Source: JBDNFP01 sp041689775 (lineage in GTDB: Bacteria; Bacteroidota; Bacteroidia; Cytophagales; Spirosomataceae). Taken from it: a DNA stretch of 21,535 nucleotides. A program made the translations under genes and the position numbers. The DNA is taken from NCBI GenBank assembly GCA_041689775.1, contig JBDNFP010000282.1, positions 1 to 21,535 on the forward strand, read 5' to 3'. Under the pieces are notes generated by a model. That model saw only the letters and a list, made by a program, of their open reading frames with translations, did not search any database and had not been told where the DNA came from. Below are positions 7,020 to 15,311 of the stretch, in pieces. The stretch's first letter is position 1, and every line of letters begins with the position of its first letter.

Positions 7020-8357
7020 TTGAAACTCTGGCAAAAAGAAAATACCGTTATCTCCGAAAAAATTGAACGCTTTACCGTCGGCCGTGACCGAGAACTGGAC
7101 ATCCATCTGGCTGAGTTTGATGTGCTGGGAAATATTGCCCACGCCATCATGCTGGAATCTATCGGATTACTTACCGCCGAGGAGCTGGCGGAACTACTGG
7201 AAGAGCTAAAAGCTGTATACCAGCAAATAGAGCGGGGCGAATTTGTGATTGAAGAAGGTGTTGAAGATGTCCATTCGCAGGTAGAACTGATGCTGACGCG
7301 CAAATTGGGTGATACCGGCAAAAAAATCCACAGCGGTCGCTCTCGCAATGATCAGGTACTGGTAGACTTGAAACTCTACGTCCGTGACCGCCTAAGGCAG
7401 GTAGTAGAGGCTACCGAAAAGCTGTTTGGTGTGCTGAATGCCCGCGCGGAACAACATAGAGATGACCTATTACCGGGCTATACACACTTACAGATTGCTA
7501 TGCCCTCCTCGTTTGGGTTGTGGTTTGGGGCGTACGCCGAAGGGCTTATCGATGATGTAATACAATTGAACGCGGCTTACCGTCTTGCTAATCGGAATCC
7601 GCTGGGATCAGGTGCCGGTTATGGCTCGTCGTTCCCGCTAAACCGTACTATGACCACCGAATTATTGGGCTTCGAAGGTATGCATCACAATGTAGTGTAC
7701 GCTCAGATGAGCCGCGGGCGTACCGAACAAGCCGCTTTAACGGCCCTCGCTTCGCTGGCGGCTACGGTATCGCGGTTAGCCATGGACGTATGTTTATACA
7801 ATAGCCAGAACTTTGGCTTTATAGTACTGCCAGACGACTTGACGACGGGAAGTAGCATTATGCCCCACAAGAAAAACCCTGACGTGGCCGAGCTGCTGCG
7901 GGCCAAAACTAACCGCATGAAAGCGCTTCCTTCGGAGGTGACGATGGTACTAAGTAATTTGCCTTCGGGCTACCATCGTGACATGCAGCTGCTAAAAGAA
8001 ATTCTGATGCCGGCCTTCGATGAGATGCTGGACTGCCTGGATATTGCTGCCTTTATGCTCGAGAACATGGAAGTAAAATCTAACCTGCTCGACGAAGATC
8101 GCTATGATCTACTGTTCAGTGTGGAGCGAGTTAATGAGCTGGTGATGCAGGGAGTACCCTTCCGGGATGCCTACCGGCAAGTAGGTAAAGAAATTGGCGA
8201 GGGTAGTTACAGCGCACCCCGTGAACTGAAACATACCCATGAAGGGAGTATTGGCAACCTTAATTTACCCGAAATAACCCAACGCATGAACAATGAGTTA
8301 TCCCGTTTTGAATTTGATAAAGTGAATAAAGCAGTAGAAAACCTTCTCAAAGCGTGA
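7020..8357 (+). CDS. argH: Argininosuccinate lyase
   Basis: The product is 445 aa and splits argininosuccinate to arginine and fumarate, the last step of arginine synthesis, in the cytoplasm. The fumarase/aspartase superfamily signature is clear as GSSIMPHKKNP at residues 277-287, in the mobile loop that carries the catalytic serine. SGRSRNDQ (105-112) and GYTHLQ with His156 are also typical of ArgH. The TTG start is chosen because MKLWQK is the normal beginning of this family in Bacteroidota and no ATG lies nearby. The length is close to normal (about 440-460 aa). No other arg gene lies in the window. The last four bases overlap the next gene (GTGA), so the two are probably translationally coupled, although their functions look unrelated. 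Confidence 0.97.
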   Translation: MKLWQKENTVISEKIERFTVGRDRELDIHLAEFDVLGNIAHAIMLESIGLLTAEELAELLEELKAVYQQIERGEFVIEEGVEDVHSQVELMLTRKLGDTGKKIHSGRSRNDQVLVDLKLYVRDRLRQVVEATEKLFGVLNARAEQHRDDLLPGYTHLQIAMPSSFGLWFGAYAEGLIDDVIQLNAAYRLANRNPLGSGAGYGSSFPLNRTMTTELLGFEGMHHNVVYAQMSRGRTEQAALTALASLAATVSRLAMDVCLYNSQNFGFIVLPDDLTTGSSIMPHKKNPDVAELLRAKTNRMKALPSEVTMVLSNLPSGYHRDMQLLKEILMPAFDEMLDCLDIAAFMLENMEVKSNLLDEDRYDLLFSVERVNELVMQGVPFRDAYRQVGKEIGEGSYSAPRELKHTHEGSIGNLNLPEITQRMNNELSRFEFDKVNKAVENLLKA

Positions 8358-9889
8358 TTCGATTCAAAACAATTTGGCTAAGTCTAACACTTTCGGTGGC
8401 GTGTGCATTAGCGTATTGGTCTTGTAATACCACCGGACAAAAACGTAATGGCGAAGTCCTGGCCAAGCTGCATTGCTCGGGTTGCCACGCATTCCCGGAG
8501 CCGGGATTACTAGATAAAAAGACCTGGGGGGAGAGAGTACTTCCCTACATGGCTCCACGCCTGGGTTTGAGGTTTGGGAGTGTGGACTCTACCATGTTTC
8601 AAAACTATGAGGAACAGCAGCGAGTGGACGAGCTAGGAGTGTTTCCTGAAAAACCAGTGATCAGTGAGGAAGAGTGGGCGAGTATCGTAAAATACTATCT
8701 GGAACAAGCCCCCGAAACGCTGAGCCGAAATGTGCCAGATGATACCTTACAGTCTCTACCCGGCTTTCGGGTACGAAATATGCAAAGTCCGGTTGCGGCT
8801 ACGGTTACGGCCGTCCGCTATGATCAGTTTACTCGGCAGGTATGGGTGAGCCAGCGCCCGGGTGGGGTATTTATATTTAACAATAAACTGACGGTCGTAG
8901 ACTCTCTTTTTAATCCCGAAAGCCCTTTTTCAGATTTCCGATCGGTAGGTGGCAGTAGCTGGGAGCTACTTAGCATGGGGATGATGGACCCCAACGACGA
9001 TAGTAAAGGGGCTTTAATCTCGATCAGAAAAGAAAATGGTAACTGGCGGGGCAAACGACTCATCGGAGGTTTGCAAAGACCCGTGCACGCCACCCATGCC
9101 GATGTGAACGAAGACGGACGCGAGGACGTGATCGTTAGTGAATATGGTAATTATACGGGTAAACTGACTTTGTACGCTGCTACCGAAAAAGATTCGGTGA
9201 CTCAGTTCGTGATAGAAAATCGTCCGGGTGCCCGCATGACCTACTGGGAAGACTACGATGGCGACGGCCGGAAAGATCTGTGGGTACTATGGGCGCAGGG
9301 CGACGAACAAATTGCGATCTATCTCAACGGAGGGAAGGGTAATTTTGTCAAAAAAATCATCCTGCGTTTTCCTCCCTCGTATGGCTCAGGCTACTTTGAG
9401 TTAGTGGACTTTAACAAAGATGGGCGATTAGATATTCTATACGCCAACGGCGATAATGGTGATAAGTCGTACACGTTGAAGCCCTACCACGGAGTACGTA
9501 TTTTTATCAATAAGGGTAAGGATAAATTTGAGGAAGAGTTTTTTTATCCCATGGATGGGGCTACCCAAGCTATAGCCCGGGACTTTGATAACGATGGTGA
9601 TCTCGACATCGCGGCGATTGCCTTCTTTCCAGATTTTAAACTTGACCCGGTGCGTAGCTTTATCTATTTGGAGAACAAAGGAGACAATACCTTCACCCCC
9701 CGCACATTTCCTGACGCTAACCGAGGCCGATGGCTAACCATGGAGGCTGCTGATGTGGATCAGGATGGTGACTTGGATCTGTTGCTGGGCTCTTTTTATC
9801 TGGCCATAACGCCCACTCCCAAAGCATATCTAGAACGCTGGAAGACTGAAAACAAGGGAGTTGTCGTGTTGGAGAATAGGCTTCGATAA
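8354..9889 (+). CDS. Exported cytochrome c plus FG-GAP/VCBS propeller protein
   Basis: The product is 511 aa with a GTG start overlapping the argH stop. The N-terminal hydrophobic segment (1-23) ends at Cys24. It could be a lipoprotein signal, but the -3 residue (Tyr21) is unusual. Residues 32-118 look like a small c-type cytochrome with one haem site, C41-SG-CH45, and Met66 as a possible axial ligand. From about 140 onward is a beta-propeller with Asp-rich calcium loops DVNEDGREDV (250), DYDGDGRKDL (300), DFNKDGRLDI (352), DFDNDGDLDI (410) and DVDQDGDLDL (467). Propellers of this type bind partners or substrates, and the haem suggests electron transfer. The combination mirrors the haem and propeller proteins of the operon at 15312-21405, but this gene converges on that locus, so a shared function is only a guess. 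Confidence 0.82.
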   Translation: MIRFKTIWLSLTLSVACALAYWSCNTTGQKRNGEVLAKLHCSGCHAFPEPGLLDKKTWGERVLPYMAPRLGLRFGSVDSTMFQNYEEQQRVDELGVFPEKPVISEEEWASIVKYYLEQAPETLSRNVPDDTLQSLPGFRVRNMQSPVAATVTAVRYDQFTRQVWVSQRPGGVFIFNNKLTVVDSLFNPESPFSDFRSVGGSSWELLSMGMMDPNDDSKGALISIRKENGNWRGKRLIGGLQRPVHATHADVNEDGREDVIVSEYGNYTGKLTLYAATEKDSVTQFVIENRPGARMTYWEDYDGDGRKDLWVLWAQGDEQIAIYLNGGKGNFVKKIILRFPPSYGSGYFELVDFNKDGRLDILYANGDNGDKSYTLKPYHGVRIFINKGKDKFEEEFFYPMDGATQAIARDFDNDGDLDIAAIAFFPDFKLDPVRSFIYLENKGDNTFTPRTFPDANRGRWLTMEAADVDQDGDLDLLLGSFYLAITPTPKAYLERWKTENKGVVVLENRLR

Positions 9890-9904
9890 ACTTGCAACCC
9901 TACC

Positions 9905-9952
9905 ATCATTAAAGAAGCCGGACTGATTATTCAGTCCGGCTTCTTTAATGAT
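9905..9952. terminator. Bidirectional intrinsic terminator
   Basis: A perfect inverted repeat with 22-bp arms (9905-9926 and 9931-9952) surrounds the 4-nt loop TTAT. The GC-rich core AGCCGGACTGA is flanked by A-rich and T-rich ends (CATTAAAG, CTTTAATG), which give a T-rich 3' end in both directions. It lies 15 nt after the cytochrome/VCBS gene and 19 nt beyond the SusD stop, so it can end both convergent transcripts. Confidence 0.93.
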
Positions 9953-9971
9953 TCATCACGTAAAGGCCAGG

Positions 9972-11669
9972 TTAAGGCCGATCCCACCATACCCGACCCG
10001 TAGCATCCTGCAAGTCCTTGCCGAAGCCTGGCAATGCCAGCATGGCATCATAAGCTGGCTTTTGGTTCAGGTAGTTGGGATTATTGGGATTGGGTAAGCC
10101 AATTGGCGCGCGGCGCGCAATATTTAATGCGGCCCCGTTGTTAGTTAGCGTTGGCATGGGAACTACTGAGTTCGCGTTAGGGAACCCTGTCCGCTTCCAG
10201 TTAGCCCAGCCCTCAGTGGGCTGTTTTATGAAGTGAAGGTAGGCCTGGCTGGCAATTTTGTCGATCGCCTTACTGGCGTCGAAAGCCACCTCGGGTGTTG
10301 CCATATAAGCGTCAATTTCAGCTTGGGTCACTGGCGTGTAATTGGTGAAATTAGAACCCCGAGCTATTGCATCGTACCACCGGATGGAATTTACGACACC
10401 CATATCGTACCATGCCTTGGCACTTTCGGTCGTAATTCCAAGAGCAGCAGCCTCAGCCCGCATGAAAGCGAAATCCGAATAGGTAATTACAGGTATAAAG
10501 TTGCGTCCGTTACCTGCTGTGCCGTTGGCAGCCTGGCTGGGCCGAAAAAGGCGCGGTTGGATAAACGACAGCGTATCGACCAGCACATTTTGGCCAGCAA
10601 CTACTAAGCGGGCTGGTGTATAAAAGCGGCGAACATTTTCGGGACGCTGTGCCTCGTCGGGGTTGGGAATGCTACCCACATAACGACGCTCGGGGGCTGT
10701 AGTTCCCGCAGGAAGTCTCCCAGCCTCAATCAGACGATCGACATTCTGCTGCGTGAAGAGGTTCGGAGTAAAAAAAGCATCGATGCGCGGATCCTTCGTT
10801 TTCCACATAAAGTCCACAATAGGCTTTGGGGCACGAAGGGAAGTCGGATCCCAGTTGCCTCCTTGCGTGAAACCAGTGAAGGCTGTGAAAATCCAACCGT
10901 CTTCGTTGGAGGCCATCAGGTCGGCAGCGGGCATCGCCAATACTTCCTTAATGATGGTTTCAGCGGGGCCTTTATTGACTTTAAGTTGACGCATGGCAAT
11001 CTTAAGGCGCAAGGCATTACCTGCCTTTACCCAACTCTGCGCGTTACCACCGTAATACTGGTCGTACTGGCCCAGACTAATCTGGGGAGCGGTGGGAGAA
11101 GCTTTCAACGTCGCTACTGCCTCTTTGATCTCACTATCAAGCCGGGTAAAAAGTTCCTGCTGGGTATCGTATTTTGGCGTCAGCGTACCGCCGTACCGAC
11201 CTTGAAAGGCGTCGGAATACGGAATGGCACCGAAAATATCGGAAACATAGAAGGCATAGTACGCTTTCAAGATCCGGGCTATCCGAATCATATTCGTGTA
11301 GCGGGGTTGCTCCTCCGCGGGCAGATCCTCCACCAACTTCTGAATGTCGTATAGGCGATCCCCAATCCCGTTGTACAAGCGACCGTAGCGACTAGAGAAG
11401 TTGTCAATATTTTGAGTAAAAGCTCCCTGATTGCCGTTCAGGTCAGTCGTGTACTGCATCCAAGGCATAATCCGGCGGTAGATGTCGTAGAATGCCTCAA
11501 AATCCTGGCCGTGGATTGCGCTCGTGGCGTTCAGAAACTGGTTTTGGGGTGGAACCTCCGTCAGTACATCGGGGTCAATGTTAACGTCCACGAAAGCCTG
11601 TTTCTCGCAGGATACCGTCAGTAACCCGACCATTCCTAGCAGCAGATACTTATATTTTGTGAATTTCAT
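9972..11669 (-). CDS. SusD/RagB-family outer-membrane lipoprotein
   Basis: The product is 565 aa. A lipoprotein signal (MKFTKYKYLLLGMVGLLTVS) ends at Cys21. The body fits the SusD-like type annotated as nutrient-binding lipoproteins: an N-terminal helical repeat region (FEAFYDIYRRIMPW, IRIARILKAYYAFYVSDIFGAIPYSDAF), a middle loop region, and a C-terminal part with YLHFIKQPTEGWANWKRTGFP. SusD proteins sit on the cell surface as a lid over the SusC channel and bind the ligand before import. The gene begins 36 nt after SusC on the same strand, the usual order. Substrate cannot be deduced; SusD-like proteins serve peptides and small molecules as well as glycans. Confidence 0.95.
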   Translation of the reverse strand: MKFTKYKYLLLGMVGLLTVSCEKQAFVDVNIDPDVLTEVPPQNQFLNATSAIHGQDFEAFYDIYRRIMPWMQYTTDLNGNQGAFTQNIDNFSSRYGRLYNGIGDRLYDIQKLVEDLPAEEQPRYTNMIRIARILKAYYAFYVSDIFGAIPYSDAFQGRYGGTLTPKYDTQQELFTRLDSEIKEAVATLKASPTAPQISLGQYDQYYGGNAQSWVKAGNALRLKIAMRQLKVNKGPAETIIKEVLAMPAADLMASNEDGWIFTAFTGFTQGGNWDPTSLRAPKPIVDFMWKTKDPRIDAFFTPNLFTQQNVDRLIEAGRLPAGTTAPERRYVGSIPNPDEAQRPENVRRFYTPARLVVAGQNVLVDTLSFIQPRLFRPSQAANGTAGNGRNFIPVITYSDFAFMRAEAAALGITTESAKAWYDMGVVNSIRWYDAIARGSNFTNYTPVTQAEIDAYMATPEVAFDASKAIDKIASQAYLHFIKQPTEGWANWKRTGFPNANSVVPMPTLTNNGAALNIARRAPIGLPNPNNPNYLNQKPAYDAMLALPGFGKDLQDATGRVWWDRP

Positions 11670-11705
11670 AATATTTCTATTTTTTGTTAGACCAAAAATT
11701 GGAGA

Positions 11706-14700
11706 TTAAAGACCGACGTTAATCGAAACGCCCAAGTTACGGCTGAACGGTAGTCCGCCGTACTCCATGAACTCGCCCGGACGGTTGCTGTACAAGCCTT
11801 CTGGGTTGATGCCATCCTTGGCCGTGCGGTAGAGATAAATCAAGTTACGGCCCACCACGCTCACGCGTAGCGACTGGACTTTGATTTTTTCAAGAACCGA
11901 AGCCGGAACATTGTAGCCCACCGATACCTCACGGAGCGATACCCATGAGTTCTCGAACACGGAGTACTCACGAATTCCCGATCCCCATTTCGACAGGTTG
12001 TCATAGTAGGCGAAAGCTGGGATTGGTGTCAAGTACCCCTTTTCCACCGCCTCTGAGTAGGGCATTCCTCCCAAATCGATCAGATTGTCGCCTACTTTAA
12101 CCTGGTAGCCGTCGGCTAATACTCCTTCCGGGATGATGCCGTCGTTGCGGATCTTGCCTTGGGCGTCGGTGAACCGTACGCCGCCGGTTTCGGCGTCGCG
12201 TCCAAATAAGCTGTTCGCGAAGCTACCGTTGGCCGAACCGTACTGGTGCGTACCTGAGCCCATCAATCCTCCAAACTTGCCGTCCAGCTGCAAGGTAGCC
12301 GTGAAATTGCCGTAGCGCACGTTGTTCAAGTTGCTAGCTAGGAAGTTCTCCATCATGGTTCCCAATACCTTGCTGCCCTGACCATAGGCGCCGCTCCGTA
12401 GGTACGAAGGGTAGCCGCCAGTAGTGCCGCTCGCTGCACCTATGACCCGCTGTCCATTAGCCGGGTTGGTAGGGTCCGTAGATTTGTAGGCAGCGTAGCC
12501 ATAAGGCGTCACCAACGTACCGTACTGTTCGCCTACCTTAGCAATAGACTGGACATCGGCCCCAAAGCCGAGTGCTAGTTGGTAGGTGTCCGTACCTTCT
12601 ACCAGATCAAGAATCTTGTTCCGGTTACGGGTGTAGTTTAGGCTGGTGTTCCATTCAAACTTGCCTCTCTTGATAGGCGTAGCGTTGATCATCAACTCGA
12701 TACCTTTATTCTGAATCTCGCCTGCGTTCACCAATTGGCTATTGAGACCTGATTCCGAAGCAATCGGCAAGCGTAATATTTCATTGCGGGTTAATTTGTT
12801 ATACACCGTAAAGTCGAAGCCAAGACGGCCGCTGAAGAAACGGATATCGGCTCCTAGCTCCCACTCGCGGGCCAATCGGTTTTTTAGGTTATAGTTAGGA
12901 AGCGTGTTGTCGCTGAAACCGGAAATATTGATCTGATTGCCGTCGGGTAGAGTATAAACACCATTGGGCCGGTAGTTACCCGTGCGGTTAGTCGAGTAGG
13001 CATCCGTATCTCCTCCTGTGAAGCCATAGCTGGCACGAAGCTTACCGAACGACAACCAAGTAGGCAAATTATTGAGTGACTCGGTGAAAATCCACGCTAA
13101 TCCAGCAGCGGGGTAGGAGTAAGAATAATCTCCACTACCGTCAGCGTAAGTTAAGGTGGAAGACCAGTCGTTCCGGACGCTGAAGTTAAACGTCAAGGCG
13201 TCTTTGTACGTCACATCGCCGTAAGCATAGAGTGCATCAATACGGCGAGATGAAGCTAGTCCATTGCCGAAGTTCAACGTATTTTGGCTGTTAGCTAATG
13301 AATACACGCGTGGTACGCGAAGACCACCGTTGGTAGAGGCGGAGAATCTCCGTCCTCCGTTGATGCGGTTGCTTTCGCCACCGACGTTGAAGCTGACGTC
13401 AAAGTTGTCACCAAATTTATGATTAGCCATCAGAATTCCCTGAACACGGGATTGGTTTTCATTTTCGGTGAATTCACTATAGTATCCCCCCGAAAACCCT
13501 GGATCCGGCCCTGGTTGGCGACCGCTACCCGTGTTGAGTTGCGTCTGAATGTTACCACGGAGCAGGAAACTGAGCCAAGGCGTAAGTTTACCGTTTAAAT
13601 CAACGTTGGTTCGGAAGACTTTCTCGTTGCGCAATTGGCGGTCCTCAAAAGTGTCCCACATGAATTGGCTGATAAAGTAAGGATCATTGGCACCCTGACG
13701 ACGTCCGCCCGCGATGGGGTCTTCGTAGTTTTTGGCCCAGTAGTCGATATCCAATGAACGCGGACGACTGAACACAAATCGGAATACGGGGTTGAAGTTA
13801 CCTCCTTGCCGGATGGGGTTGACCATATCGTTGTCCGTGTAATCTGCGCTCACATCGAGATTAAATATACTACCAATTTTCTGCGTACCACGAATATTAA
13901 AATTGTTCCGCTTCATTTCGGTACCGGCGGGCATAATCGTGGTGTTAGTCAGGCCCGAATATGAGGCTCGGAAAGACCCCCGATCGTTACTGCCTTCGAT
14001 AGCGACGTTGTGGTTGACAAACTTACCCGTTTGGAAAAATTTTAGCGGATCGTTGGCCTGCCAGGGAATCATGCGACCATCCAGGTCACGGACAGGTTGC
14101 CCGTCGAATTTAGGTCCGTAGTTATAGACCCAGTTGTTGTTGGCACGCTCTACTTCGCGGACACCGTCGGATCCAACCGGAAATTCACCTAATCCAGCAC
14201 CATATTGATTCTGTAAATCAAGGAAGCGGTAGGCATTTTCGAACGAGGAGGTGACGTTGTAGTTCACGCCCAAGCCTTTAGTTACGCGACCTTTCTTAGT
14301 TTGGACGACCACGACTCCGTTCAGAGCCTCCGATCCGTACAACGCACTAGCCGCCGAGCCTTTTAGCACGGTCATAGATTCGATGTTGTCGGGATTGATG
14401 TTTTTCATGATGTTACCAAAGTCCTGGCCCGCGCCCCAGGAGTTGGCCCCAGAGGTGCCGGGACGAATTAGTACACCGTCGATCACGAAGAGTGGCTGCG
14501 TATTGCCGCTCAAGGAAGCGTTACCACGGATCCGAATTCGAGACGAGGACATCGGCCCACCCGTGCCTTGGTTGATCATCACCCCCGCTACTTTTCCCTG
14601 CAGGGCGTTTACCAAGTTGGCATTGTTGGTCCGGGTAATGTCCGTTCCTTCTACGGTGGTGGCTGAGTAGGAAAGCTTACGCGTTTCTTGGGTCATACCA

Positions 14701-15047
14701 AAGCCGGTTACGACTACTTCGTTGAGTGTTTTAGTATCTTCTTCCAGAGACACGCTCAAAATGCTCGCTGTGCCAACGGATACCTCTTTGCTGAGATAGC
14801 CAATGGACGAGAAAACCAATATCGAGCTGTTGGAAGGGACTGTAACCCGGAATTTTCCGGTAGCATCGGTGGCTCCGCCGGTGTTAGTTCCTTTTACCAG
14901 GAATGAAACACCAGGAAGAGGGTTGCCTGCCCGGTCGGAAACCGTACCCGAGACAGCTTTGCGGTCCTGAGCTATCCCTACCGTGCCACTGAGCACCAGT
15001 AAGAACACAATCAGCACCCGGGATAAAAGCGTAAATCCTAGTCGCAT
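11706..15047 (-). CDS. SusC/RagA-family TonB-dependent outer-membrane transporter
   Basis: The product is 1113 aa with a signal peptide at 1-26 (GTVGIAQ). Residues 30-103 form a carboxypeptidase-regulatory-like beta-sandwich (VSGTVSDRAGNPLPGVSF). The TonB box region is NEVVVTGFG (109-117). The plug domain follows (about 120-250; NALQGKVAGVMI, RIRIRGNASLSG, PLFVIDGVLI). The rest is a large barrel that closes with LGVSINVGL. The protein imports ligand across the outer membrane using energy from TonB, together with the SusD partner downstream. There is no N-terminal STN signalling domain, so control through an anti-sigma factor is not expected. A Bacteroidota promoter and a leader hairpin lie directly upstream, so SusCD can be transcribed apart from the enzyme operon before it. 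Confidence 0.97.
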   Translation of the reverse strand: MRLGFTLLSRVLIVFLLVLSGTVGIAQDRKAVSGTVSDRAGNPLPGVSFLVKGTNTGGATDATGKFRVTVPSNSSILVFSSIGYLSKEVSVGTASILSVSLEEDTKTLNEVVVTGFGMTQETRKLSYSATTVEGTDITRTNNANLVNALQGKVAGVMINQGTGGPMSSSRIRIRGNASLSGNTQPLFVIDGVLIRPGTSGANSWGAGQDFGNIMKNINPDNIESMTVLKGSAASALYGSEALNGVVVVQTKKGRVTKGLGVNYNVTSSFENAYRFLDLQNQYGAGLGEFPVGSDGVREVERANNNWVYNYGPKFDGQPVRDLDGRMIPWQANDPLKFFQTGKFVNHNVAIEGSNDRGSFRASYSGLTNTTIMPAGTEMKRNNFNIRGTQKIGSIFNLDVSADYTDNDMVNPIRQGGNFNPVFRFVFSRPRSLDIDYWAKNYEDPIAGGRRQGANDPYFISQFMWDTFEDRQLRNEKVFRTNVDLNGKLTPWLSFLLRGNIQTQLNTGSGRQPGPDPGFSGGYYSEFTENENQSRVQGILMANHKFGDNFDVSFNVGGESNRINGGRRFSASTNGGLRVPRVYSLANSQNTLNFGNGLASSRRIDALYAYGDVTYKDALTFNFSVRNDWSSTLTYADGSGDYSYSYPAAGLAWIFTESLNNLPTWLSFGKLRASYGFTGGDTDAYSTNRTGNYRPNGVYTLPDGNQINISGFSDNTLPNYNLKNRLAREWELGADIRFFSGRLGFDFTVYNKLTRNEILRLPIASESGLNSQLVNAGEIQNKGIELMINATPIKRGKFEWNTSLNYTRNRNKILDLVEGTDTYQLALGFGADVQSIAKVGEQYGTLVTPYGYAAYKSTDPTNPANGQRVIGAASGTTGGYPSYLRSGAYGQGSKVLGTMMENFLASNLNNVRYGNFTATLQLDGKFGGLMGSGTHQYGSANGSFANSLFGRDAETGGVRFTDAQGKIRNDGIIPEGVLADGYQVKVGDNLIDLGGMPYSEAVEKGYLTPIPAFAYYDNLSKWGSGIREYSVFENSWVSLREVSVGYNVPASVLEKIKVQSLRVSVVGRNLIYLYRTAKDGINPEGLYSNRPGEFMEYGGLPFSRNLGVSINVGL

Positions 15048-15088
15048 AGAAAGTTTTTTAGTTGGTTTGAATAAAAAAAGAAAGTTGC

Positions 15089-15134
15089 CTGATACCTCAA
15101 TTCACTAAGGTTGAATAGTGAATTGAGGTATCAG
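15089..15134 (-). promoter_or_regulatory. 19-bp leader hairpin of the SusC mRNA (possible attenuator or terminator)
   Basis: The left arm 15089-15107 (CTGATACCTCAATTCACTA) and right arm 15116-15134 are perfectly complementary around an 8-nt loop. On the minus strand the stem is followed, after GCAAC, by a T-rich run (TTTCTTTTTTT, 15083-15073) and then by the SusC start at 15047. It begins about ten bases after the predicted transcription start. It may act as an attenuator, a 5' stabilising structure, or a terminator for read-through from the upstream operon. Confidence 0.7.
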
Positions 15135-15150
15135 AATAAGATAATTGTAC

Positions 15151-15182
15151 CAAATATAAATAATAAAATTATAATAAAACAA
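15151..15182 (-). promoter_or_regulatory. Bacteroidota-type promoter for susCD
   Basis: On the minus strand a perfect -7 box TATATTTG (15158-15151; consensus TAnnTTTG) lies 21 nt downstream of TTG (15182-15180), which fits the -33 element. The predicted start of transcription is near 15145, giving a leader of about 100 nt in front of SusC. Confidence 0.65.
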
Positions 15183-15190
15183 TTTGTTAT

Positions 15191-15220
15191 TAAAAAATAT
15201 TAAAAAATATTAAAAAATAT
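15191..15220. repeat. Three 10-bp tandem repeats with phased A-tracts
   Basis: The unit TAAAAAATAT is repeated three times without change, so A6 tracts recur every 10 bp, close to the helical repeat. Such phasing gives intrinsically curved DNA. The repeats lie directly upstream of the predicted -33 box of the susCD promoter, where curvature or an UP-like element could stimulate transcription. Confidence 0.65.
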
Positions 15221-15248
15221 CCCTGTCTTTGTAAAATTATCTTAACCT

Positions 15249-15267
15249 AAAAAAAAGAACCTTTTTT
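15249..15267 (-). terminator. Weak A/T hairpin with T-run after the haloperoxidase-like gene
   Basis: On the minus strand AAAAAAG (15267-15261 paired side) and CTTTTTT (15257-15251) can pair around GTT, and the T-run extends to eight. The stem is almost all A-T and therefore weak. It is the only terminator-like signal close to the stop at 15312, apart from the leader hairpin further on. Confidence 0.3.
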
Positions 15268-15311
15268 GTGAAAGTTAATCGCAGTTATTCAAACCCAATA
15301 GCTGGCATGAG

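Larger units (their letters stand above)
15048..15311. other. AT-rich intergenic region carrying the SusCD control signals
   Basis: This 264-nt gap contains no gene that I can see. Read on the minus strand it holds, in order, a weak A/T hairpin with a T-run (15267-15249), three phased A-tracts (15220-15191), promoter boxes (15182-15151) and the leader hairpin (15134-15089). The base composition is far more AT-rich than the genes on either side. Confidence 0.7.

Noticed and set aside
9485..14530. TACCACGGA, the half-site of the REP-like hairpin, also at 9485, 13552 and 14522
   Set aside because: These copies lie inside coding sequence, lack the second arm, and are explained by codons. They were not counted as REP elements.
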